Source: a virus. From it: a DNA stretch of 27,149 bases. Location of the stretch: positions 1 through 27,149 of the IMG/VR virus record IMGVR_UViG_3300040771_000520. The stretch is one strand, 5' to 3'. Below are positions 6,703-13,826 of the stretch, piece after piece (position 1 is the stretch's first letter; every line of letters begins with the position of its first letter). Position numbers and translations under genes: made by a program. Under the pieces are notes generated by a model. That model saw only the letters and a program-made list of their open reading frames with translations. It made no database searches and was not told where the DNA came from.

Positions 6703-8688
6703 ATGGCTAACTCTAAAATAATTATAGACTTTGTTCAAGTCCCAGATGCTAACTCGGTTTTGCAGTTTTCAGAGAGCCTTTTAGGCTTAAATCTAAATGC
6801 AATTTTTAAAAATGCCAGAGCTATTCTAGGCGAAGTATTACTGCCGCAGTCAAATAGTTTATACTACACAATGACTATTGATATCAATGCTGATGTATCA
6901 AATATAGATGTTGAATTTACTCCTCAAGGCGGCAACACAACAAGAGTTGCTTTGAGTAACTTAAATTTTTTAGAAGATAATTTAAACGGGACACGTACTT
7001 ACCAGGTAACATCCACTACTCCCGTTCTTTTAGTTGATGTAACGACCTCGAATTATATAAATTGGCCAGAAGGTTCATTTATATCTGCACCAGGATATAC
7101 AGGTTATGTTTCTGAAAATTATAATACGGCATTCAATGAAGATTATAATACTGGCTTAGATTTTACAACCACATTTACCACAGGAGATGAGGGTAGCGGT
7201 ATAGGAACCGTAACTATTGATGCTAATTATGCAAATGCTTTCTTTGCATTAGTTTCAAACACCTCTTTTGCAACAGTAACTATTATCAATGAGGAGCCAA
7301 TTACTCCACCTGATCCTACTAATTCTGTTACTCCTTTAGTATTAAATTTTGATTTAGTGACAGCTATTATTCCTGCTCCTTCTCAAAATATTATAATTAA
7401 TACCATGGAACAATGGGATATTATATCCCTGCTCCCTACTTGGTTACAATTATCAGCAATAAGTGGTTCAGGAAACGCAACAGTTGAAGTAACTCCAGTA
7501 AATTATACTGATTTAGCAGCAGGAAATTATAACGCAACTTTTGATGTCGTTATTGGCTCGCTAATATTTACTGTTACTGTAAACTTAACCGTTACTAATT
7601 TCTTTGAAAACCCATTCTCTGCTGGCAAATTATATTTTTCTCAAGAACTCGATTATTTAAAATTTAAGTCTGATACTGCTGGCACTTATGTTGCTATTGC
7701 TATTGAAATAAAAGTATTTAAGATCAATACCTATGAGCCAATAATTTACAATAGACCATACAAATTTCCTTTGTTTCAGGGTAAAGGCGAGTTTCACGTG
7801 GGTAGTATTGTTCACGGCTTATTTGAGGAGATTCAAGAGCTAGCTGATTTTGTGCCAAATTTTAAAAGTAATTACTCAAAAACACAATATAGACCTGCAG
7901 AGATCAGTATTACTTTTGAAGAGAAGCCATTTGGAGCAAATGTTCCAGGACTAGTTTCTGGTGTAATTCCAATGTTTAAAATGGCCAAAGGATTTAAGCC
8001 TTTCATGACCGAAAATCAACTAGCATTACTAACAGTAGCACAGCAGGAAATTACTAGAATTACTCCTCAATCATTCGTTGGGACATCATTTGTCTATTTT
8101 GGTACACCTAGAGTTATTGTCAAAAAAAACAATGCAGTTATCGATGATTTTGAAATTGAAGAAGCGGATGCTGATCGTGTAATTTTTTCTTATTTCCGTT
8201 TTTTAGATAATCTTAAACCAGGAGATAGTTTAGAGATTATAGTAATCAATGGATTAGAAACTCGCTCACAACGGTATTTAGTTTTTAAAAATGGCTTAGA
8301 ATCTACCTACTTCTTTTTTGAAAACAACAACGGAGTTCTAGAGCCTTTTGAGTTGTCAGGAAGAAGAAGGATTTCGTCTCCAATAAAACACATCACAACA
8401 ACTAAGTTTAAGAAACTGAACAGTTTTAACTCAAAAGTAAAGGCAGAGATTACCCAGACAATGATCATAAATACGGGTCAATTAAGTAAGAACGATCATC
8501 GGGTTCTGACTGCACTTATCGCCAGTGATAAAGTATGGTGTTCACTAGATAACCCCGAAGGTCCATATTTTAGAGTTGATGCTACAACAAACAGAATCGA
8601 TAATCAAGACACTTCAGGAAGTGAAGAAGATTTCAATATTGAATTTAACATCTTAGAAAACGCCAATGCTAGTATTTATCCACGCTAA
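6703..8688 (+). CDS. Tail protein with BACON/Ig-like domain
   Basis: A 661-residue protein directly after the tape measure (2-base gap), the usual place of the distal tail protein. Residues 1-~200 are beta-rich and Thr/Asn-rich. Residues ~205-298 look like a single Ig-fold domain of the BACON type: a Pro-rich linker, a Trp followed by LPTWLQLSAISGSGNATVEV, and a final strand pattern G-x-Y-x-A-T-F-x-V ending in VNLTV. BACON domains are common in Bacteroidetes glycan-binding proteins and in gut phage tail proteins. The remaining ~360 residues look like a distal-tail body. Its last 23 bases overlap the next gene. Likely roles are the tail tip structure and glycan contact, the latter inferred from the domain only. 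Confidence 0.7.
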   Translation: MANSKIIIDFVQVPDANSVLQFSESLLGLNLNAIFKNARAILGEVLLPQSNSLYYTMTIDINADVSNIDVEFTPQGGNTTRVALSNLNFLEDNLNGTRTYQVTSTTPVLLVDVTTSNYINWPEGSFISAPGYTGYVSENYNTAFNEDYNTGLDFTTTFTTGDEGSGIGTVTIDANYANAFFALVSNTSFATVTIINEEPITPPDPTNSVTPLVLNFDLVTAIIPAPSQNIIINTMEQWDIISLLPTWLQLSAISGSGNATVEVTPVNYTDLAAGNYNATFDVVIGSLIFTVTVNLTVTNFFENPFSAGKLYFSQELDYLKFKSDTAGTYVAIAIEIKVFKINTYEPIIYNRPYKFPLFQGKGEFHVGSIVHGLFEEIQELADFVPNFKSNYSKTQYRPAEISITFEEKPFGANVPGLVSGVIPMFKMAKGFKPFMTENQLALLTVAQQEITRITPQSFVGTSFVYFGTPRVIVKKNNAVIDDFEIEEADADRVIFSYFRFLDNLKPGDSLEIIVINGLETRSQRYLVFKNGLESTYFFFENNNGVLEPFELSGRRRISSPIKHITTTKFKKLNSFNSKVKAEITQTMIINTGQLSKNDHRVLTALIASDKVWCSLDNPEGPYFRVDATTNRIDNQDTSGSEEDFNIEFNILENANASIYPR

Positions 8689-10579
8689 TTTCAAATTAGA
8701 TCTAACTTATCTAAGCGTTACTTTTACCGAAATAAATCAATGGTTCAAGGACGATTTCTCAACAGAAACATCTATCCCTTTTGATTTATATTTAGACTCT
8801 GAACTTTCAAAGAATAGTGGTTTTCAAGCACATTATAATGCGAATCAAAACCAAACCATTTTTAGTGGTTATCTCGATAACGATGGCGAATTAAAAGCAG
8901 CGGTTTTACAGTTTTTAAGTATAAAAGGCAGTTTTATAAGTGCGATCATAAAAGCAGGAACAGACAACTTCCCTAGTTTTGATAAAAAGCTATCTGAGTT
9001 AAATTTAGAAGTTAAAGCCGTTGATAATATTATCACTGATGCTATTGCGGTAATATCAAAAGGATATCCCGAGACAAACTATAACTTCCCGATGGTTCAT
9101 ACGGACAAATACGATCCTTCTAATCAAGAGTGGCATGGATTTGAAAAAACAATAAATAAGTATGTTGCAGGAGCGTTTTTGACTAATACACTCGATTTGC
9201 AATCTAATATTGATTCCATTCGTAATATCATGCAGCCACTTCCTTATTTAATGCACATTATCAAAACAGGTGTAAATGATGCGGGATTTACTCTCGCAGG
9301 AGATATATTGACAGATGCTGATTTGCAACAAGCTTTACCATTTAGAGACGGGGAGTATTACATTCAAACTGCAAAGCAGGAATTGCCATTGGCATATAAA
9401 AACAATCAATATGATGCATTAGAATTTGAAAATAATTCCTTTCAGTACGTTCGTTTTGAAAAACAATTGACAATTGATAAAAAAGGAGATTATTTGCTTT
9501 TTGGTTCAATTTACAGTTTAGTTTACTCCGCAAGGAAAAATCCAGCATTTTTAAATAAAAGATATAGATGTTCCTCTTTACAAATAGATGTGGTAAAAAT
9601 AAGCGGAGGTGTAACAACTCCATTGTTTAATTTTTTACAATATCGTGAAGGTGCCGGAACTCAAAATTTAAACATAGAAATAAAAGAAAACGCAATTGAT
9701 GTCCCTGTTACCTTTGAAGCTGGAGACATTATAAAGATTATAAAAATTGAACCAAAAAGGGACTACACACCATCGATCACACCAGATTATCCTGAAGCGA
9801 TATCTTTAAAATTAATCCCGATACGTTTTAGAAATCAAGATGGATCTCCTATTATTTCTACTTTAAATCTAAATGAGATAGATCTTAAAAAAGTGGTGCC
9901 AGATATGACTTTTAGAGATTTGATAATGATCATTAAAAACTGGAAAAACTATGAGTTTATTCCAGTTGATAATGTGATCTACATGAATAGAATTACACCA
10001 AAGTTAAACAGGGCGTCTGCTGTAGATTTTGCTGATTTTGATATTGAGGAACCAGAGCGCCTCTTTCATGAGGACCGCCAGTTTGAATTGGCCTTTACTG
10101 ATGGGAAATCAAGTGAAACGTATCAATACGATTCAGTTTTGGTTTCAAAAGACAGTGTTATTGTGAATAATTATACGGTAAAAGATACGGTAAGTCAAAT
10201 AAAAATAGATGCGCTACCGCTTCCTGTAATTACACGAGATAGTATTAATACAGCATTAAGTTATGAAGATGCATCAGCAAAACTTCGTGTTGTTTTTATG
10301 AAGCCAATGCTTGAGGGCAGTACTCCTACATCATACTGGAATGAAAATGTTTTAATTCCAGCAGTTTATGAAAATGATTTTAAGCAATGGTTAGATTTTA
10401 GAATAAATTCAATTGCGTGGCGGTGGGATTTTATAATATCTGTCGAAAAATTTAGAGAGATCAGCATTCAAACCTTAATCTATGCCTATTCGAATTATCA
10501 TGTTTTATCCGAAATAGAAAAGGAGCGTATAAATAGTATGTTTTGGCGAATAAATGCTAAAACAGAAAGTTTGTTATAA
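8666..10579 (+). CDS. Large distal tail or baseplate protein
   Basis: A 637-residue protein whose ATG lies inside the end of the preceding tail gene (23-base overlap), implying coupled translation. It has no signal peptide or membrane helix. The composition is beta-rich and aromatic with repeated acidic loops, typical of tail-tip or hub proteins. The first ~100 residues (LTYLSVTFTEINQWFKDDFS) resemble the N-terminal portion of Bacteroidetes phage tail-hub-like proteins as I remember them, but I see no catalytic motif. It is the last rightward gene before the bidirectional terminator at 10583, so it closes the tail operon. Receptor binding or baseplate-hub function is inferred from position. 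Confidence 0.6.
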   Translation: MLVFIHANFKLDLTYLSVTFTEINQWFKDDFSTETSIPFDLYLDSELSKNSGFQAHYNANQNQTIFSGYLDNDGELKAAVLQFLSIKGSFISAIIKAGTDNFPSFDKKLSELNLEVKAVDNIITDAIAVISKGYPETNYNFPMVHTDKYDPSNQEWHGFEKTINKYVAGAFLTNTLDLQSNIDSIRNIMQPLPYLMHIIKTGVNDAGFTLAGDILTDADLQQALPFRDGEYYIQTAKQELPLAYKNNQYDALEFENNSFQYVRFEKQLTIDKKGDYLLFGSIYSLVYSARKNPAFLNKRYRCSSLQIDVVKISGGVTTPLFNFLQYREGAGTQNLNIEIKENAIDVPVTFEAGDIIKIIKIEPKRDYTPSITPDYPEAISLKLIPIRFRNQDGSPIISTLNLNEIDLKKVVPDMTFRDLIMIIKNWKNYEFIPVDNVIYMNRITPKLNRASAVDFADFDIEEPERLFHEDRQFELAFTDGKSSETYQYDSVLVSKDSVIVNNYTVKDTVSQIKIDALPLPVITRDSINTALSYEDASAKLRVVFMKPMLEGSTPTSYWNENVLIPAVYENDFKQWLDFRINSIAWRWDFIISVEKFREISIQTLIYAYSNYHVLSEIEKERINSMFWRINAKTESLL

Positions 10580-10582
10580 AAG

Positions 10583-10605
10583 AAAACCGCTAGTCTAGCG
10601 GTTTT
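10583..10605. terminator. Bidirectional terminator shared by tail operon and integrase
   Basis: AAAACCGCTA (10583-10592), loop GTC and TAGCGGTTTT (10596-10605) form a perfect 10-bp stem with T tracts on both strands. It ends the tail operon from the left. Read from the right it overlaps the last codons and stop of the integrase (stop at 10590-10592), so the integrase C-terminus is encoded by the terminator stem. Confidence 0.85.
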
Positions 10606-11801
10606 TTTGTTAGTATTGAATTCATGTTATGAATTTGTTTGTCTGTAATACTTTCTACAATGTGAGAGTAAATCATTGTTTGTTTGATATCAGAATGACC
10701 AAGTAATTTTTGTAGGTGCTCGATTCTACCTTCGCAAATTAGAAAATTAGTGGCAAAGGTGTGTCTTGCGACATGAAAAGTTACCTTTTTTTTAATTCCG
10801 ACAATTTTGGCAATAACTTTTAATTCTTGATTTATATGTTGATCAGTAAAACTCCCCTCAAAAAGTCTCTCTTTGCCTATGAATGATAATGCCGATTCAT
10901 TTAATTGTATTCTTTGAATTTTGCCCGTTTTTTTTGTAAAAAATATCAAAGTATCTCCTACTATATTTTCAGGACTGATCCTGGTAATATCTGAAATTCT
11001 TAAACCTGTAAAACAAGAAAATAGAAACCTTGCTAAAATTGCTTTTAAGCTACTGTTTATAAAAGGAGACTTGTAATATTCATTAAGATTAAATATTTCG
11101 TCTGAGGTTAAAAAAGCACGATTACTGCTTACGCGAATACTCTGAATATTCTTGTAGTTAAGATTGGTAACAATACCTTTATCGTTTGCTATATGCAGAT
11201 ACTTTTTAAAATTCTTAACCATAGTTTGAATTGTGTGTGGCTCGTGCTTTTCTACTTTTTTAAAGTGATTGATCATTTTGTTAAACCAATCATCTGTGAT
11301 CTCATAAAATAAAATTGACTCCTGGTACTTTTTTACTTTTCGTAAGGTTGACATTTGTTGATTCCATGTTGATAGCTCTTTTATTAATTTTTGATTATCC
11401 ATTTCTAATTCCCAAAATTTAATAAAATCAATTCTTGACGTTGGGTTTTGGTATTCGTACATCAACTTTTCTAATGTCAATACTTCGCCTCCAAGTCGGT
11501 ATGCTATCTCTATCTTGTTGATATCTCCTAATGCTTTTTCTATAATTAAGTTGTAATCCTTAGAATATGCATATTTCAATTTTACTCTTTGCTTTTTTTT
11601 GTCAAAATCGGAAGGTGCTGATGATATGTGCAGCGGAAGCCTTTTTCTTTTACCATTAAGAAATATTTGCATAAAAAGGGCACAAGTGCCATCTGCGCGA
11701 ATGTAATCGTCTTTGATCACTATTTTCGCTGTTAACTTCCCACTAAAATTCATTGGGTAGTTTTGTGGGAAGTAAAGTGTACTTTGATGTGTATTTAACA
11801 T
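10590..11801 (-). CDS. int: Tyrosine recombinase, phage integrase
   Basis: A 403-residue tyrosine recombinase for integration and excision between attP and the host attB. The N-terminal arm-binding domain is residues ~20-115, the SAM-like core-binding domain ~120-215, and the catalytic domain ~225-395. Catalytic residues visible are Arg268 (CFTGLRISDI), a lysine in FTKKTGK (290-294), His343 and Arg346 (HVARHTFAT), His369 (LLGHSDI) and nucleophile Tyr378 (MIYSHI). This set is complete, so the enzyme should be active. ATG 11801 gives the longest product. Met17 at 11753 is a plausible alternative because the first 16 codons overlap the attP-type repeats. The family is that of Bacteroidetes phage and mobile-element integrases; I see no sign of the extra alpha-helical patch of integron integrases. 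Confidence 0.92.
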   Translation of the reverse strand: MLNTHQSTLYFPQNYPMNFSGKLTAKIVIKDDYIRADGTCALFMQIFLNGKRKRLPLHISSAPSDFDKKKQRVKLKYAYSKDYNLIIEKALGDINKIEIAYRLGGEVLTLEKLMYEYQNPTSRIDFIKFWELEMDNQKLIKELSTWNQQMSTLRKVKKYQESILFYEITDDWFNKMINHFKKVEKHEPHTIQTMVKNFKKYLHIANDKGIVTNLNYKNIQSIRVSSNRAFLTSDEIFNLNEYYKSPFINSSLKAILARFLFSCFTGLRISDITRISPENIVGDTLIFFTKKTGKIQRIQLNESALSFIGKERLFEGSFTDQHINQELKVIAKIVGIKKKVTFHVARHTFATNFLICEGRIEHLQKLLGHSDIKQTMIYSHIVESITDKQIHNMNSILTKKPLD

Positions 11802-11976
11802 ACGTAAGTTTTTTTAAGGTTACCCGTAAACTGCTAAAGGCGTGAGTAATACACCTATTTGGTGTATTACTCACGCCTATGTTAAAACGGTTTTGTGGCC
11901 GAGACAGGGTCTCTTTAAATCTCTGTATGTCTTGTAAAATAGGCATTCTTCTATTTTGTTGGGTAGTTTGTGGGAA
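11735..11976. other. attP: attP-like region with repeated arms and an 18-bp hairpin
   Basis: Between integrase and repressor lie several repeats expected of an attachment site. TTGGGTAGTTTTGTGGGAA (11753-11771) recurs with one base fewer at 11959-11976. ACTTCCCAC (11735-11743) is an inverted copy of GTGGGAAGT (11765-11773). A perfect 18-bp stem with a 5-base loop spans 11838-11878. Between them, the - strand at about 11894-11911 reads ACCCTGTCTCGGCCACAA, which resembles the 3' end of a tRNA gene (T-stem, acceptor stem, then ACA) without the rest of a tRNA. This could be the crossover core targeting a host tRNA gene. Attachment-site function is inferred from this context; the exact core is uncertain. 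Confidence 0.5.
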
Positions 11977-11982
11977 CTTCTA

Positions 11983-12357
11983 TTATTTACACGTCACTTT
12001 TTTAATCTCAACAAGTATTTCGTCAAGTTTTTTATATAGGTCCTCTTGACCTATTTTTTTTTGATATTTAGTCTCTGGTTCTTTGATTATAGAGCTATAA
12101 CTATCTGCTTCTCCTATAAACATGTTGGAATCGGTGTCTTTTAAAAGCCAGTTTAAATTGAGGTTTGGAAAAATCTCCATTAATCTAAGTGTAATTTTAT
12201 TTCCCACAACTTGTGCTCCTCTAGTGTATGCATTCCACTGATTGTAATTCAAGTCAAAATCCTTGCAAAACATTGCTGTATATGACTTCTCTGGATAATC
12301 TTTATCCTTTCCATAGCTTGAAATAAGACTCTTTATTTTGGCTCCATCTATATACAT
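11983..12357 (-). CDS. CI-like phage repressor, short form
   Basis: A 124-residue putative DNA-binding repressor. Residues ~5-75 fit a lambda-type helix-turn-helix domain of the phage CI family, including the hallmark NLNLNWLL (65-72) followed by a Met-Phe, the counterpart of the NPNWLLTGEGEM end of that domain. The C-terminal 45 residues are a Lys/Glu-rich helix, probably for dimerisation. There is no S24 autocleavage domain, so induction would not work by classical RecA-stimulated self-cleavage. It is transcribed divergently from the early gene at 12452 and would act on the 94-bp intergenic region, where a perfect inverted repeat overlaps the early promoter. Confidence 0.75.
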   Translation of the reverse strand: MYIDGAKIKSLISSYGKDKDYPEKSYTAMFCKDFDLNYNQWNAYTRGAQVVGNKITLRLMEIFPNLNLNWLLKDTDSNMFIGEADSYSSIIKEPETKYQKKIGQEDLYKKLDEILVEIKKVTCK

Positions 12358-12391
12358 AAAATAATATTTTTAGAAATACACATAAATCTAC

Positions 12392-12421
12392 TTGTTTTAT
12401 ACAAAAATGTATGTATATTTG
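12392..12421 (+). promoter_or_regulatory. Early promoter with candidate operator
   Basis: TTG at 12392-12394, a 19-base spacer and TATATTTG at 12414-12421 match the Bacteroidetes -33/-7 promoter closely. Inside the spacer, ATACA (12399-12403) and TGTAT (12408-12412) form an inverted repeat around AAAA, well placed for repressor binding. This promoter would drive the rightward early genes from 12452. Confidence 0.75.
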
Positions 12422-12451
12422 CTAAACCAATATTAATCAAATAATACACTA

Positions 12452-12760
12452 ATGATAAACAAAGATAATACTTTCTTAGAGAAAGAAAACAATGGAATCA
12501 CCCCAGAGGCGGTGAATGAGGCTCTTGATAGCCTTCCTAGCAATTATGTGAAACAAGCACAGATTGTTTTAGAACAATGGAAAGAAAGTGGGATCATCAC
12601 TAAAACTTACTCAAAAGTTTATATCTCACGTGTGAAAACGGCAGACAAAGGAGCATTCAATGAAGATATCATGAATGCACTTGTTGAAGTTGGAACTAAA
12701 AATAAAGAAATCAAAGAAAAGTACGGACGTATAACAAAAAAAGCCTCTCCATCTAATTAA
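12452..12760 (+). CDS. First rightward early gene, unknown small protein
   Basis: A 102-residue basic, helical protein in the position of cro or an anti-repressor, divergent from the repressor and behind the early promoter. I cannot see a clear helix-turn-helix. The N-terminus is acidic; the centre (KQAQIVLEQWKESGIITKTYSKVYISRV) looks like a helix then a strand, and the C-terminus is Lys-rich (NKEIKEKYGRITKKASP). After it, AAAGCCT (12740-12746) and AGGCTTT (12769-12775) could form a weak hairpin over the gap before the next gene. A regulatory role is inferred from position only. Confidence 0.55.
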   Translation: MINKDNTFLEKENNGITPEAVNEALDSLPSNYVKQAQIVLEQWKESGIITKTYSKVYISRVKTADKGAFNEDIMNALVEVGTKNKEIKEKYGRITKKASPSN

Positions 12761-12778
12761 AGATATCAAGGCTTTCTT

Positions 12779-12797
12779 AAACATTTAGCGATGACAA
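12779..12797 (+). repeat. Repeated translation-initiation sequence, copy 1
   Basis: AAACATTTAGCGATGACAA spans the start codon of the gene at 12791 and is identical to 17563-17581, which spans the start of another phage gene. A 19-base match at two starts suggests recent duplication of a 5' region or a conserved initiation signal that lacks a Shine-Dalgarno. Confidence 0.8.
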
Positions 12798-13366
12798 ATA
12801 TACAAATTCCCTCTGGTATTATTGACGAAAACATTGAGTTGTTTTCTACAACAGGTAAAATGATGGCCCTCCACAACGGTGCCGTTAAAAACCTTTTTGA
12901 CCTTCCCTTAAAATTCATGGAAACTCTTGAATGGGAAATGCACAAAAATCCTTCAACAATTATTGCACTAAAATTAGCTGGATTTAAAACAAGAGAACAG
13001 CAACTAGAAAAATTTTCTGAGTGTCGTTTTGGCGGTTTTGACCTAACAGCTGATTTTAAAGATGGCAAACTTTCGGATACGGAGTATCACGAATGTGGCT
13101 TTAGAGGCGAATGCCCAATGGAAGGAATTGTTTGCGGATTTTTCAGGGTAAAAGGGCACATCATAACACCTTTTGATATTCACATGATCAAGCTTTTATC
13201 TACTGAAGACACGCTACCTGTAATTGCTGAAAAAATGCAAGTATGCATGAACACCTTCGAAATTAAAAAGAAGTTGCTTTATGAAAAACTAGGTGTCTTA
13301 TCTCGCGCACGATTGGTAGCTATCTGCTACGAGTTGCAAATCTTAATGCTAAAGCCATGTTCTTAA
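12791..13366 (+). CDS. LuxR-type HTH protein with a four-cysteine motif
   Basis: A 191-residue putative transcription regulator. Residues ~126-182 align with the GerE/LuxR helix-turn-helix: ITPFDIHMIKLLS at the start, helix pair with VIAEKMQVCMNTFEIKKK, and KLGVLSRARLVA at the end, the counterpart of KLGVSSRAELVA. The first ~75 residues are helical. Between them is a compact cysteine motif, C78-x23-C102-x5-C108-x6-C115 (ECGFRGECP and GIVCG), suited to binding zinc or an iron-sulfur cluster. A metal- or redox-responsive phage regulator is a reasonable inference. Its end overlaps the next small gene by 10 bases. Confidence 0.65.
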   Translation: MTNIQIPSGIIDENIELFSTTGKMMALHNGAVKNLFDLPLKFMETLEWEMHKNPSTIIALKLAGFKTREQQLEKFSECRFGGFDLTADFKDGKLSDTEYHECGFRGECPMEGIVCGFFRVKGHIITPFDIHMIKLLSTEDTLPVIAEKMQVCMNTFEIKKKLLYEKLGVLSRARLVAICYELQILMLKPCS

Positions 13367-13515
13367 ATATCCCAAAAACAAAACAAGCCGCTATTCTTTG
13401 CATCAAAATCCAAGAGATTGACATGTCAGATGAATACACTGACGGTGATAAAGCTCAAATGATGGCTTTTTATCGAAAAAAACTAAAAAATATACAGCCA
13501 AAAAGAAAATTTTAA
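13357..13515 (+). CDS. 52-residue small protein overlapping the HTH gene
   Basis: ATG 13357 opens a 52-residue frame ending at TAA 13515, overlapping the end of the LuxR-type gene by 10 bases in another frame. It fills a gap that would otherwise be empty. The sequence has a mostly helical N-terminus (KTKQAAILCIKIQEI), an acidic middle (DMSDEYTDGDK) and a Lys/Arg-rich end. The overlap, orientation and absence of another candidate support a real coupled gene. The function is unknown. Confidence 0.5.
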   Translation: MFLNIPKTKQAAILCIKIQEIDMSDEYTDGDKAQMMAFYRKKLKNIQPKRKF

Positions 13516-13536
13516 AAGTTCTAAAACTATTCAAAG

Positions 13537-13824
13537 ATGATAAAAATAGACCTGATTAACCGCATTGAACTTATTGAAGCTCAAATTGAAAATGTTAAAC
13601 ATTCTGGACACTTTACAGAAAAAGAAATCGACACAAATATATATCCACTAGAAATGGAACTAGAGTCATTAAAGACACAATTTGATGTTTTTGGGATGAC
13701 TTATGATCAATATGTTGAAGGCAAAGAAGTACACGAACACTGTTTTTCTCAAATGAAATTTATTTCGCCTGCTTTGGTAAACACTTGGAACACATTAGGA
13801 ATGAATCAAATAGCTAGAGGATAA
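13537..13824 (+). CDS. Small early protein, unknown
   Basis: A 95-residue acidic protein directly upstream of the primase gene (2-base gap). The first half is a charged helix of coiled-coil type (NRIELIEAQIENVKHSG and YPLEMELESLKTQFD), and the second half is less regular with CFSQMKF. No catalytic or metal motif is evident. Tight packing with the primase-helicase suggests a role in replication, but this is context only. Confidence 0.55.
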   Translation: MIKIDLINRIELIEAQIENVKHSGHFTEKEIDTNIYPLEMELESLKTQFDVFGMTYDQYVEGKEVHEHCFSQMKFISPALVNTWNTLGMNQIARG

Positions 13825-13826
13825 TT

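Noticed and set aside
11894-11912. A complete tRNA gene at the attP-like region
   Set aside because: Only a 3'-end-like segment is seen; there is no anticodon arm, D arm or matching T-loop next to it.
11743-11946. 67-residue open frame on the - strand across the attP-like region
   Set aside because: It overlaps the integrase start, contains the whole 18-bp hairpin and repeated arms, and has no recognisable protein features. Chance open frame.
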